Shown here in pieces: positions 7,149 to 15,916 of a stretch of 64,000 nt of DNA. Numbering within the stretch: position 1 is the first letter of the stretch; every line of letters starts with the position of its first letter. The DNA is from Dehalogenimonas formicexedens (GTDB lineage Bacteria > Chloroflexota > Dehalococcoidia > Dehalococcoidales > Dehalococcoidaceae): NCBI RefSeq assembly GCF_001953175.1, contig NZ_CP018258.1, positions 248,001-312,000 on the forward strand. Reading direction: 5' to 3'. Under the pieces are notes generated by a model. That model worked only from the letters and a program-made list of their open reading frames with translations, made no database searches and was not told where the DNA came from. The position numbers and the translations under genes were made by a program.

Positions 7149-8623
7149 TGACTGGCCAGGTGACAATAACAATTAGAGACAAGGAACTGGTCGCTGCCGT
7201 GGCGGCCACCCCTTGGGAGCTGACGCAAGGCCTGGGCGGCTTGCCCGGGCTCGTGGCGGGAACCGGAATGCTTTTCGACCTCGGATCCCCTCGGTTCATC
7301 GAAGTGACCACCGTCCCGATGCTTTTCCCCTTGGATATCGCTTTTTTTTCAGGCGACTTCAGGGTCACCGAGGTCTATAGGAATGTCTCGCCTGGCTATC
7401 TGGTTACTTCGACATCTCAAGCTCGATATTTTATTGAGGTTAACGCTGGAGAACTGGACGGGATTGAAGTTGGTCACGAGGTCTCGGTCAGCTGGTTGCC
7501 TCTTGAAGAACTTCCGCCGGTCACGCCGGATTTGACGAGCACCATCGGGTTGTTTGGTGGATCACTGGCGACAGGAGCATTCCTGATTGCGCTGTCCCAC
7601 CACTTTGCTGACTCGCTTTTCGATTTTCCCGCTCCTGAGTCACTCGCAGTAGCGGCAAATTCGGCGGCCAAATGCGAGATCGTCACTCCCCGAAGTTACG
7701 ACCTGATGAGCTGGGTCGGCGCGCCGGTACCGAATTACAGCTTCTCAATTGAACCGGAAGCTAAAGAGCGCCGCATCGATGAGGTTCTTAAAAAACTCAA
7801 AGAAGGCGTTGATGGCATCCAGAACAGCAGCCATTTTAGGAACTTCCTGCTCACCATGTCGAAGTTCCATGATTACTCCATCGGCAACCTCATCCTAATT
7901 GCAGCACAGAATCCTGATGCTATCCGCGTAGCCGGCTTCAATACTTGGAAAGATCTCGGCCGCTGGGTGTTGAAAGGTGCGAAGGGTATCGCCATCTTGG
8001 CGCCATGCATGCCGCCGAAATCAGCCCTGAACCCTGAGACGGCTGATCAAGAGGAAGAGAAGAAACAAGACGAGGACAAAGAGAAGCGCGAACTGCTGCG
8101 GCCAATCTATTTCAAGGTGGTCTATGTCTTCGACGTCAGCCAGACCGAAGGCAAGCCGCTGCCCGAGTTTGAAGTGCCGGTGCTCACCGGCGAAGCCAAC
8201 GAGGGGCTTTTCGATGACATCGTTCATCTTGTAAGAGTTCAGGGTGTGATTGTCGGTTTCAACTCCCGTCCGTACCAGGATCCTGCCATCAAAGGCTTCT
8301 TTTCCGGCAAAGAAATCTGGGTCCGGCCTGAGGAATCGCGGGCACAGCAGCTGAAGACGCTGATCCACGAAGTAGCTCATTACTACTCCGAAGGCGTCTT
8401 CCATATTCCGAGGCGCGACGCGGAAACCATCGCCGAGAGCGTTGCCTTCGCGGTTGGCGCCCACTTTGGTTTCGACACCGGAACCAGGTCATTCCCCTAC
8501 GTCGCCCTTTGGGCGCAGGATAAGAAGATCCTTGAGCGAAATCTGGCCTCGATTCGCCAGGTGACTACCAGAATCATCGAAGGCCTCGAATCGCTGGTGA
8601 AACAGCCGGTAGGAGCGGCTTAG
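7148..8623 (+). CDS. DUF192 - ArdC-like - zinc metallopeptidase fusion protein
   Basis: A 491-aa protein that appears to join three parts. Residues about 1-125 match the DUF192 pattern (LTQGLGGLPGL, TGMLFDLG, a VPMLFPLDIAF core, then the YFIEVNAGELDGIEVGHEV ending). Residues about 205-290 resemble the N-terminal DNA-binding domain of ArdC anti-restriction proteins (FHDYSIGNLILIAAQNP and GFNTWKDLGRWVLKGAKGIAIL). Residues about 370-480 carry a zincin motif H407-EVAH-411 as in the ArdC/DUF955 metallopeptidases. A charged linker (EEEKKQDEDKEKRE) separates the last two. ArdC proteins protect incoming DNA from restriction, so an anti-restriction role is likely. The DUF192 fusion is unusual. The gene starts on the last base of the preceding stop. 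Confidence 0.75.
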   Translation: MTGQVTITIRDKELVAAVAATPWELTQGLGGLPGLVAGTGMLFDLGSPRFIEVTTVPMLFPLDIAFFSGDFRVTEVYRNVSPGYLVTSTSQARYFIEVNAGELDGIEVGHEVSVSWLPLEELPPVTPDLTSTIGLFGGSLATGAFLIALSHHFADSLFDFPAPESLAVAANSAAKCEIVTPRSYDLMSWVGAPVPNYSFSIEPEAKERRIDEVLKKLKEGVDGIQNSSHFRNFLLTMSKFHDYSIGNLILIAAQNPDAIRVAGFNTWKDLGRWVLKGAKGIAILAPCMPPKSALNPETADQEEEKKQDEDKEKRELLRPIYFKVVYVFDVSQTEGKPLPEFEVPVLTGEANEGLFDDIVHLVRVQGVIVGFNSRPYQDPAIKGFFSGKEIWVRPEESRAQQLKTLIHEVAHYYSEGVFHIPRRDAETIAESVAFAVGAHFGFDTGTRSFPYVALWAQDKKILERNLASIRQVTTRIIEGLESLVKQPVGAA

Positions 8624-8632
8624 AGCAATACT

Positions 8633-9169
8633 ATGGAAATGGACCTGAAACCGAGCAGGGGTGGCTTTCTCCGGCCGTTCGGCTGCGGCTGGTTTATCCG
8701 GGAGTATCTCTTGGGAAACGGGCCGGAGGGTTCGCCGAGGATCGATCCGGAACACGGCGCCCCTCAGGCCGACCTCAATTACGAGTATAAAGAAGCGCTG
8801 GCCAGGGCGACCGCCAGGGAGCGCGCTGAGCGGATCATCAGTAAGCAGGTGGTCAGGGGTGTCGATATTACCGAAGAATACGCCAAAGAGATCTACCAAA
8901 AGCAGCTACGGAAGGTTTCAAGGAAGTTTACCCATATGAGGTATCACTCGTTCCTGATGTATTTCGGGGTGTTGAAGCGGTTGGGGTGGGTGGAGGCGAC
9001 TGAACTGTCTGAGACTTCTTCATTTCAAGAGAATTACCCGGATGCTCCCCCGCGACTATATTATCGCCTGACGACCAAAGGGAGAGATGCCGGCGACCTG
9101 ATGTGGACAAATCCTCTTTTTACCCTATACCCGGATATTGGCCCAAATCATATCAAGAAATCATATTAG
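8633..9169 (+). CDS. Hypothetical protein, last gene of the + strand module
   Basis: A 178-aa soluble protein starting at ATG 8633, nine bases after the fusion gene. The central part (about residues 45-100) is helical and charged. The C-terminal part (FLMYFGVLKRLGWVEATE to YRLTTKGRDAGDL) has the look of a winged-helix domain (recognition helix, then a beta wing ending in LTTKG). It may be a DNA-binding protein. The facing gene on the opposite strand ends 25 bases downstream. Confidence 0.5.
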   Translation: MEMDLKPSRGGFLRPFGCGWFIREYLLGNGPEGSPRIDPEHGAPQADLNYEYKEALARATARERAERIISKQVVRGVDITEEYAKEIYQKQLRKVSRKFTHMRYHSFLMYFGVLKRLGWVEATELSETSSFQENYPDAPPRLYYRLTTKGRDAGDLMWTNPLFTLYPDIGPNHIKKSY

Positions 9170-9194
9170 TTTGGAGTCCTGCATCAGCTTTCAA

Positions 9195-10916
9195 TCAGGA
9201 ATCGGGAGGAATGCCGGTCAGAGTAAACAAAGGTCCGGTCAATCGCCTCTCCAATTCGATTATTTTGTCGGATAACCTGTGATCCGCCTCGTTTTTCGTC
9301 CATTCTTCCTTAAGATTATCCAATGTTTCGATCTCATCGGTAGAGAGCTCTCTGACAGAGTGATAATCAGAAAGCGTAAACCTCCCACTCGAGAATAAAT
9401 CTAAATATGAGATAAGATTCCGCAGGAATTTGAAAGCAACCATTGCACTGGTATCAGTCATCATCCCTGATCGAGTTACCATAAATTCGTGCTGTTCGTC
9501 AAGGAATCCCTGTAAAGCCTGAGGAGCAACATAAGGCATATTTGGGTCGCTCTTGATGACATTGAAACGAACATTAAATGCGACCTGTCCTCCATCGATC
9601 CTTATTGGTTCTACTGACATACGGTTATAAATAATAGTTTTGAGCGTCTTCTTCAGTTTATTTAAATAAGGCTCTGCGTCATCTTGCCTTTTGTTTGCGA
9701 TGTAGTTGAAAGCTACTTTCAGATGTAATTCGATGATGGTTTTCCATTGTTCGGCAATATCATTCACGTCCACCTTCTCTTCATGCAATAGCATTGCTAC
9801 TTTGTCAATATATTCGGCATTTGCTAGGGGAATGAGGCATTCTAACCACCTTGCTGGGTAGCCTCTTCTCTCACTGCTTCTGCAAGTTGAGAAACTACTT
9901 AATCCGGCCCTGAGAGGGTTGAGATAGTCGTTTTTCAAATATTGTAGTGCGTCCTCAAATTTATAAGGGAGGCAAACGACCCTTCCTTCAAGTGAAGAAG
10001 GTATCTTAGATTGCGGATCGAAATATCTAAGCTTGTTTTGATAGATAAGTCCTGCTTGAGGATCAACAAGCATGACAACGAGTTCCGGGTTCCCTCTGGC
10101 AGCATCAAATAAGATTTTCAACAGATGATCGTCTCTAAATGAATAACCTATCACAATTAGCACCCCGCATTTGTGCAGGATGGTTCTAAAACGAGTTACA
10201 AGTTCTAATAAAGGCTCCTCGTAGCCTGTTTTTTGCATTGGGTATAACATGAGGCTCTCAGCGCGTTCACCAGTTATCAACTTAACGCTTGATTCATCCG
10301 TCATAATCGGGAGTTTCATATACCCCGCCTGATCGCTTCTGAACCAGATCACGGAACCATGCATCTTGAATAGCAAAATATCAGCATCAGCTCGTTCGAA
10401 AACCGCTGGATTCCAATTGATATCAAAACCATCCTGGTATTGAAGCCGATACATGGTACAGAATTGTTCGACACATGTATCGTAATTCAACGAGAATATT
10501 TTAAGCGGTCGATTTTCTTCTACGAAACCGAGTAAAGGTTCAAGGTAGCGAATCATGGTTTGATCATGGATAATCGCTTTGTTCTTGATGAAATCTTTGA
10601 GGTCCTTAACGATCGGATATTTATCAGAATAACCTTCAAGAACGAACTCGGCGTTTTGGAAAAAACGTAGTAATGGCTCTTGATCTTTTGTGTCTAATTT
10701 TGTAAGAGTATCTAACAGTAGTTCAACGTCAATGTCTTTCCCGTGCCAGGATTTCAATATCTCTATAATCTTCTTAACTGTACTTCCAAGCTCGTTCAAC
10801 CGCGTCGCATTCTCAAATTCCTTGACAAATCGGAACGTATCAGGTACTCCTGCGCATACTGATGCCCCGGCACCAAACAGGAAAACTGTTTCAGGCACTA
10901 CCCCTTTATTTTCCAT
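9195..10916 (-). CDS. SIR2-like domain protein, probable defence gene
   Basis: A 573-aa protein. I place the start at ATG 10916 (MENKGVVPETVF) because a G-rich stretch precedes it and the longer reading adds unrelated residues. Residues about 8-20 give FLFGAGASVCAGVP, the NAD-binding GAGAS motif of SIR2-like proteins. Later parts include LKIFSLNYDTCVEQF and VLIVIGYSFRDDHLLKIL, both typical of the SIR2_2 superfamily. The C-terminal 250 residues are helical and not assigned. SIR2-like proteins act in many anti-phage systems (Thoeris, Dsr, Avs) by depleting NAD+. A role as a stand-alone NADase defence gene is inferred. Its base composition is lower in GC than the genes on its left. Confidence 0.8.
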   Translation of the reverse strand: MENKGVVPETVFLFGAGASVCAGVPDTFRFVKEFENATRLNELGSTVKKIIEILKSWHGKDIDVELLLDTLTKLDTKDQEPLLRFFQNAEFVLEGYSDKYPIVKDLKDFIKNKAIIHDQTMIRYLEPLLGFVEENRPLKIFSLNYDTCVEQFCTMYRLQYQDGFDINWNPAVFERADADILLFKMHGSVIWFRSDQAGYMKLPIMTDESSVKLITGERAESLMLYPMQKTGYEEPLLELVTRFRTILHKCGVLIVIGYSFRDDHLLKILFDAARGNPELVVMLVDPQAGLIYQNKLRYFDPQSKIPSSLEGRVVCLPYKFEDALQYLKNDYLNPLRAGLSSFSTCRSSERRGYPARWLECLIPLANAEYIDKVAMLLHEEKVDVNDIAEQWKTIIELHLKVAFNYIANKRQDDAEPYLNKLKKTLKTIIYNRMSVEPIRIDGGQVAFNVRFNVIKSDPNMPYVAPQALQGFLDEQHEFMVTRSGMMTDTSAMVAFKFLRNLISYLDLFSSGRFTLSDYHSVRELSTDEIETLDNLKEEWTKNEADHRLSDKIIELERRLTGPLFTLTGIPPDS

Positions 10917-11326
10917 CTGATGAATGCCCCCTATTATTTGTTGATGACTTGAATGTCTTTGATCCGGCCGAAATCCTCTTCGAGCAAACAGAACCCGAAA
11001 ACAGAGCACGAACGAAAAGCACGGTCTACTGACAGAATGTAAGTCAAGGTCTAGCCTTTCAAGAAAGCCCGTGAGCCACGGAACAGCCTGAGATTCGTTT
11101 TAGGGCATATTATACCACTCACGATAGGCCCGGTTATTGCTTTACAGGTAAGACGTTTTTTTTAAGGCTTAAGGCTGAGACCAGACAGGGTGTAAAACAT
11201 GCTAGTTCTTCGGAGTGTTCAAAATGACTTTTTGTTTGACAATGAAGCTGGAAAAACACGCAAACGAACCTTAACAACTGAACACGAAAAGCCTTGACCT
11301 GAACGCTTGCCCGAAAGGGGGAAAGC
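10917..11326. other. Intergenic stretch between divergent genes
   Basis: About 410 bases separate the SIR2 gene (-) from the sigma-like gene (+). It should hold both promoters. A TTGACA occurs at 11236-11241 on the + strand but no well-spaced -10 follows, so I do not call a promoter. A poly-T run lies at 11156-11162. No credible small gene was seen. Confidence 0.4.
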
Positions 11327-12166
11327 GTGAGTTCAAGTGTAACAGCGTTAGGGGAACACAGCCGGCCTGGGGGTTTCTGTAGCCGGTGTCACAGGGTTTG
11401 GATGCTAAAAGAAAGGCAAGGCGTTTGCCGATGGTGCGGAAAGGTCGCCACCTGTCAGACCACTAAGACAAGCGCCTTGCGTAGCTTCAAGTCTAATCGA
11501 AGCTCAAAACCAAAGCAAGCCGATCCATCCGGCAACGGCTATGACCACTTAAGCGGCAACTGGCTTACCTTCTATACCGTCGCCTCGAAGTTCAGTCACA
11601 AGGCCAAACCGGATGAACGGGATGACCTTCTCCACGACATCATCATTACCCTTGCCGACGTGGAACGGAACAACGGACACAATCCGTTCACCGAAGCGGC
11701 GATGTACCGCATCGCCAGCCGCGCCCAAGCCCTGTACTGGCGGAAGCGTTACCGGATGGACAACGGCCTTACCTGCGGGGATTGTAGCAAGGTACAACGG
11801 CGGAAGTGTAAAGAGGACTGGCTGTTTGCGGCCTGCCCCAAAGCGGTCAAGCTCGAAAGTCTCAATAAGCCGGTTACGGACGACGAAGGCAGTACCACCG
11901 AACTCGGCGATCTGATTGCCGACGACAGGGCATTGGACCTCGATGCCTGGCTGGATGCCAATACGTTCTTGCTCCAATGCCCTGATAGGCTAATCGCCAT
12001 CGCCGAAAAGCGGCGGGACGGGCAGTCTTTGACGCAAGTTGAGCTAAACTACCTTTGCCGGTTTCGGAAACGGGAACAAAAAAGACTGTTTGAAGGTGTT
12101 ATAAATCAGGCCAATTTCGCAACTAATACAGTGGGAGCTTCGGCTATGCCAGCGGTTTGCGGGTAG
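11327..12166 (+). CDS. Zinc-finger protein with sigma-70-like features
   Basis: A 279-aa protein with GTG start and GGGGGAAAG just upstream. Residues about 20-45 hold CSRCH and CRWCG, a likely zinc finger. Residues 85-145 resemble sigma factor region 2 (DERDDLLHDIIITLADV and the following helix with many Arg/Tyr). A second Cys group (CGDCSKVQRRKC) follows. The segment LESLNKPVTDDEGSTTELGDLIADD lies after it, in the style of the linker of sigma-70-family proteins. A clear region 4 helix-turn-helix is not obvious. It could be a divergent sigma factor or element-specific regulator that serves the genes downstream. Not certain. Confidence 0.55.
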   Translation: MSSSVTALGEHSRPGGFCSRCHRVWMLKERQGVCRWCGKVATCQTTKTSALRSFKSNRSSKPKQADPSGNGYDHLSGNWLTFYTVASKFSHKAKPDERDDLLHDIIITLADVERNNGHNPFTEAAMYRIASRAQALYWRKRYRMDNGLTCGDCSKVQRRKCKEDWLFAACPKAVKLESLNKPVTDDEGSTTELGDLIADDRALDLDAWLDANTFLLQCPDRLIAIAEKRRDGQSLTQVELNYLCRFRKREQKRLFEGVINQANFATNTVGASAMPAVCG

Positions 12167-12193
12167 CTAGGAGCTTACTACTAGGCGAAGCCG

Positions 12194-13537
12194 ATGGAGT
12201 TGCCCACCTATCGGATAGCAAGAGGGGGTCGGACAATCGAACAACTGAATATCGAGGGCAAGCGTTCAGGTCAGGGCTTTTTAGCGCACAAGGCGGTACT
12301 GGTCAACGCCTTATCAAGAGCACTCGCCGAAAGGGCGATGTTTCTTGACCTCACTATCGGGCGGAAAGGCTTTCTCACCTACCTTAAGTCTTTAGGCGGG
12401 TCTAACATCGTCAAGATTGTCCCGTCTAACGGCGATGCCAGCGTATCGCGGGTCGCCGGAAAATGCCTCAAGGTGGTCTGCGGAAGTAGCACCAGCTACC
12501 TCGACAACATGGCCTGGGTCGGCGAAAAGACACCCCTTACCCTGTGCGACATCAGGGTAAGCCCTAGAAACTCGGTCAGCCCCAACCTCGGCGCGATAGA
12601 GCTATCGGATGCCCTTTCAAGGGTATTGCCCTTCACCTCGGATGAGACAAGCCGCCCCATTCTCCAATGCGTTCTCTTTCGGGTAAAAGACGGCAAACTA
12701 ACCCTTGTAGCCGCCGACGGCTACCGACTCGCCGTGTTGAGCCTACCCTTCGACGGGGATGAGGGACAGGTGCTCGTTAGCCGCGATGAGCTTTCCGGCG
12801 TCACCGGCGCACTTCGTCGGGCTAGGCGGGTCAGGCTGTCGCTTGAACAAAACGGCGACAAAGACCCGATGAGCCTAGTCCTCGACACGGAGCTAATCCG
12901 CTACACGTGGCGGGGATGCGGCGGGAGTTTCCCGGACTATGAGAAGCTCATACCCGCCGAAACTAACACCCGCGCCAGCTTCGACACCAACGAAGCGATG
13001 AAGGCGGTAAGCACGCTTAAAGTCGTCGCCAACGTCAGAGCCTACGCCTTAGACCTCGCCATCGGGGACGGCAAGGTAGTCGTCGCCAATACCGATGACA
13101 GGGGGACGGCGGAAATACCCGCTGACACCACCGGCGAGCCGATCAAGGTAAGACTTGACGGCGGTTATCTCGCCGAAGCTCTCAGGGCTTGTGGCGGGAT
13201 GGTCGAGCTTAAGGTCAAAGACGCAAGGTCGCCGATGCTTTTCACCGCGCCGGACTATGAGTTGGTGGTCATGCCGATGCTTCTGCCAGAAGCCAAGAAG
13301 CCGGCGGACACGGCCAAGACCGCCGAACCCGCAAAGGCCGACACTGCACCGCCGCCCGCCGAACCCACCGAGCCGAAGGCCGAGACAGTCGAGGCCGTTG
13401 CGCCGGAAGCAACAGCCGAGCCTGTACCCGCCGAGGAAGTCGCCCAAGCCGTCGCCGAGGCCGAGGCCATCACCAAAGCCGAGAAGCCGAAGGCCAAGAA
13501 GCATAGCAAGGCGAAGGAACCAGTCGCCGTAGCCTGA
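12194..13537 (+). CDS. Sliding clamp (DnaN)-like protein with Pro/Ala/Lys/Glu tail
   Basis: A 447-aa protein with AGGAG at 12169-12173 and ATG 12194. Residues about 135-365 follow the DNA polymerase III beta clamp: SRPILQCVLFRV, LTLVAADGYRLAVLSLP (the typical A-DG-RLA motif), then domain 3 up to YELVVMPMLLPE, the clamp C-terminal signature. The first 130 residues are a divergent first domain. The last 80 residues are a low-complexity tail of Pro, Ala, Glu and Lys, ending in Lys-rich repeats, absent from normal clamps. The chromosomal dnaN is expected elsewhere, so this is probably an element-borne clamp for its replication or repair. It follows the sigma-like gene by 27 bases and shares its transcript. 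Confidence 0.8.
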   Translation: MELPTYRIARGGRTIEQLNIEGKRSGQGFLAHKAVLVNALSRALAERAMFLDLTIGRKGFLTYLKSLGGSNIVKIVPSNGDASVSRVAGKCLKVVCGSSTSYLDNMAWVGEKTPLTLCDIRVSPRNSVSPNLGAIELSDALSRVLPFTSDETSRPILQCVLFRVKDGKLTLVAADGYRLAVLSLPFDGDEGQVLVSRDELSGVTGALRRARRVRLSLEQNGDKDPMSLVLDTELIRYTWRGCGGSFPDYEKLIPAETNTRASFDTNEAMKAVSTLKVVANVRAYALDLAIGDGKVVVANTDDRGTAEIPADTTGEPIKVRLDGGYLAEALRACGGMVELKVKDARSPMLFTAPDYELVVMPMLLPEAKKPADTAKTAEPAKADTAPPPAEPTEPKAETVEAVAPEATAEPVPAEEVAQAVAEAEAITKAEKPKAKKHSKAKEPVAVA

Positions 13538-13579
13538 AAAACCTGAAAACTGAAACGCTTGAACTCGCAAAACAGCCGC

Positions 13580-13611
13580 ACATAAAGAGGTGTCAAAGCC
13601 TCTTTTTGTGC
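13580..13611 (+). terminator. Rho-independent terminator after the clamp-like gene
   Basis: Inverted repeat AAAGAGG (13584-13590) / CCTCTTT (13599-13605), extended by flanking CACA/TGTG, with an 8-base loop and a T run, 43 bases after the stop codon. Confidence 0.65.
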
Positions 13612-13622
13612 TTTCTTTTTGT

Positions 13623-13664
13623 AAGGGGGATATTCCTGTCCCATCGCGGCGGGAACATCCCCCT
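13623..13664. repeat. Imperfect inverted repeat between two genes
   Basis: AAGGGGGAT at the left pairs with ATCCCCCTT at the right, with further partial pairing inside (TTCC/GGAA). It could be a second terminator or an RNA structure in the leader of the next gene. Confidence 0.45.
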
Positions 13665-13729
13665 TTCGTTTTGATGAACGGGCAATCCAATCACGAAAAA
13701 GGAAAATATGTAACGAAGGGAATGAAAAT

Positions 13730-14032
13730 ATGGACGCACTATTGTTAATCAATCCTACCATCCCATTAGGCCAGGTGGTGGCCACCCGGGGAGTTTTCGC
13801 CTTGGCTGGTGAGAATTCCATGTTTGCCGAGTTCATGCGCCGTTCCCTGAACCGCCATGCTAAAGGCGACTGGGGCGACCTTGACGAAGCCGATAAGCAG
13901 GAGAACGATCTCAGCCTTAAAAATGGCTTCAGGCTGCTTTCAGCGTACACGGCCGCGGGATTGCCCAAAATTTGGGTGATCACCGAGGCCGACAGGTCGG
14001 CGACGACGATCTTGTTCCCGGACGAATACTAG
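13730..14032 (+). CDS. Small conserved protein of plasmid/ICE type
   Basis: A 100-aa protein, ATG 13730. The pattern is of a family I recall from integrative elements and plasmids: a VVATRGVFAL start, a central GDWGDLDEADKQEND, and an ending IWVITEADRSATTILFPDEY. The family function is unknown to me. Its presence supports the view that 9-14 kb is mobile-element cargo. The recollection was not checked against a database. Confidence 0.65.
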   Translation: MDALLLINPTIPLGQVVATRGVFALAGENSMFAEFMRRSLNRHAKGDWGDLDEADKQENDLSLKNGFRLLSAYTAAGLPKIWVITEADRSATTILFPDEY

Positions 14033-14115
14033 CCCAGACAGTCCCTGTCCGTCGGCACAGGGTCATCAATGCCGGCAAATAGAAGGGCTACTGTGCTCGA
14101 ATTGGAGGTAGAACT

Positions 14116-14412
14116 TTGCCAATCAAATGGAGTGCCCTTAAGGTGAGCGAAGCGATGGACATGGTCGAAGAATTCATCGCTCTGGCTGCCGAACCGTTGG
14201 AACAGGCCAAGCTCGTTGCGATCGCGGCCAAAGCTATTGCCGATATTCCGCAATACATCGACGAGCGTTTGTCTCACCTTACTGACAGTATCGGACGCGT
14301 CGACGATATTAAAAGCTCGATAAAGGCAGTCCGCGAGTTACTGCCCAGCGGAGCCATAGCAGAAGAACAGCAGCGGATCGAAAGCGGCGACCAGCTCGCT
14401 CTGGTAGCCTGA
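14116..14412 (+). CDS. Small helical hypothetical protein
   Basis: A 98-aa protein using TTG 14116 as start, supported by GGAGGTAG at 14104-14111. It is almost entirely helical with heptad-like spacing of Leu, Ile and Ala, acidic overall, without Cys or membrane span. No family is recognised. It is the last + strand gene before the long opposing operon and is followed by a strong terminator. Confidence 0.6.
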   Translation: MPIKWSALKVSEAMDMVEEFIALAAEPLEQAKLVAIAAKAIADIPQYIDERLSHLTDSIGRVDDIKSSIKAVRELLPSGAIAEEQQRIESGDQLALVA

Positions 14413-14452
14413 CGATTACTGGAATAAAAATCAACAGGCTGTACACACACCA

Positions 14453-14485
14453 AAAAAGAGTGGGCTTTTGCTCACTCTTTTTTTT
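14453..14485. terminator. Bidirectional terminator between convergent transcripts
   Basis: AAAAAGAGTG pairs with CACTCTTTTT around a 10-base loop, flanked by A and T runs on both sides. It lies between the + strand gene ending at 14412 and the - strand operon ending at 14534, so it can stop transcription from both directions. Confidence 0.85.
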
Positions 14486-14533
14486 CGATCATGCGCTATC
14501 GATCAGAATGATTATTCAACTCGGGTGGACCCG

Positions 14534-15916
14534 TCATTTAACATACCAGCTTGGCTGATGATTTGTAGCCTTGCCGCCTCCAGCAACAAATTTTAATTTA
14601 ATGCCATACTCTTTCAGTTCTGCTACATGTAAGCGTAGTTCTTCTCCGCCAATAATCCAAAGTGCTCCGGCTTTTTCGCGAAGATCAACAAATGGAATTG
14701 CGTTATCCTCGAGGTATTCGATGATGTCAAAAGATGCTGGTTTGATACTTTTGGATTCACTAGGTGCTCCTTCTTTATCATCTCCTTTCTTCATCGGAAG
14801 GTAGTTAGCGAGTTTACGGCTCCTGGAGGGATGACGAAGCCTGCGAAGAGCTTTAGCTTCTATTTGCCTTATTCGTTCCCGTGTCAAGTCAAAAATGATA
14901 CCTATCTGCTCCAAGGTGTGTTCCCTTTTATTACCCAACCCAAATCGCAGCATTATTACTTCTTTCTCGCGAGGTTTAAGCGTACCTAACACCTCATTTA
15001 TGGTGGACTGCAGCGATTGCTGAAAAGCTTCTTCAACCAACTCTTCAATTTGCCCCCCATCGTCAGCAAACGAGGGACTCGTTTGATCGCACGAATCTAA
15101 TGAAACATAAGTGCCGAAAAGCTGAATTAGGTCTTCAGCCTCTTCTGTTTTACATTCCAATTTCATAACAATTGACTCTATAAGGTTAGGGCAGACAATG
15201 CTATTGATACATTGATCACAATAATGCTGTGTAACAACTTCATGAATCCTATAAAGTTTATCCTTTATATGTACAGGGTAATATACAAGTGGGTTGGGTC
15301 CGGGCGCCGCACGCATAATATTTTGTCTAACCCACCATGGAGCATAGATGGAGAATTTATCATGAACTCCAGGTTCGTACTTGTCCAGTGCCGTGATGAG
15401 GCCAATAGCACCTTCTTGAATCATGTCAGCAAGAGGTAGTGAGTATTGTTTGTGATGCCACAAGGCGGCCCGGACAACTGTTTTCAAATACATCTCTACG
15501 ATTCTACGCCTGGCAAAAGGATTGTTATTTAACGCCTGTGGGATCAATAATTGCCATTCCCTATGTTGGGGCGGCTTAATGAGGCGAAGCTCTTCGATAA
15601 AGTATGATAGGCTTGGGTCGATTTCCATGACCTCTTCGAATAGTTCTCTATAGTTGATTTTACTTCGGTCATACCCGTCATCAGATACCGCAAGAAGATC
15701 ATTTAAATCATCACGAATAACTACTCCAATTGAAAGAAGATGATCACAAAGGCGTTCCACTCCATCAAGCGGAAGCGAATGCTTGCGAATCGCAGCTAGA
15801 ACCGCGTCCTCAGAAACATAGCCTTGTTCTTGATGTAGTTGAATTAGCTGATTAACAATCTCGTCAGGGGGAATTAAACTAGCCACTATTCCGCCTAGCT
15901 TCGGGCCAGACGACAT
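14534..15916 (-). CDS. Sigma-70 family factor, last gene of the DNA modification/defence operon
   Basis: A 460-aa primary-like sigma factor. Residues about 12-70 resemble region 1.1 (a helical QLIQLHQEQGYVSEDAVLAAI). Residues about 150-225 are region 2 (LADMIQEGAIGLITALDKYE and FSIYAPWWVRQNIMRA, the -10 recognition helix). Residues about 320-375 are region 4 (REKEVIMLRFGLGN and TLEQIGIIFDLTRERIRQIE). A Cys group (YCDQCINSIVC) lies between them. After region 4 there is an extra 65-residue module (FVDLREKAGALWIIGGEEL to QPSWYVK). I know such a module from the C-termini of various nucleic-acid enzymes, not from normal sigma factors. The gene overlaps the preceding one by 22 bases, so it is co-translated with the operon. 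It may redirect RNA polymerase to the system's own or stress promoters. Confidence 0.85.
   Translation of the reverse strand: MSSGPKLGGIVASLIPPDEIVNQLIQLHQEQGYVSEDAVLAAIRKHSLPLDGVERLCDHLLSIGVVIRDDLNDLLAVSDDGYDRSKINYRELFEEVMEIDPSLSYFIEELRLIKPPQHREWQLLIPQALNNNPFARRRIVEMYLKTVVRAALWHHKQYSLPLADMIQEGAIGLITALDKYEPGVHDKFSIYAPWWVRQNIMRAAPGPNPLVYYPVHIKDKLYRIHEVVTQHYCDQCINSIVCPNLIESIVMKLECKTEEAEDLIQLFGTYVSLDSCDQTSPSFADDGGQIEELVEEAFQQSLQSTINEVLGTLKPREKEVIMLRFGLGNKREHTLEQIGIIFDLTRERIRQIEAKALRRLRHPSRSRKLANYLPMKKGDDKEGAPSESKSIKPASFDIIEYLEDNAIPFVDLREKAGALWIIGGEELRLHVAELKEYGIKLKFVAGGGKATNHQPSWYVK

Noticed and set aside
13623-13664. Considered as a riboswitch in front of the small ICE-type gene.
   Set aside because: Only a simple imperfect hairpin can be seen, with no conserved core of any known class.
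5-14445. The 11-base string CAGGCTGTACA occurs at 5-15 and again at 14435-14445, which could suggest element ends (att sites).
   Set aside because: Eleven bases are expected by chance at this length scale, no target-site context or tRNA gene is present, and the left copy is inside a coding frame.
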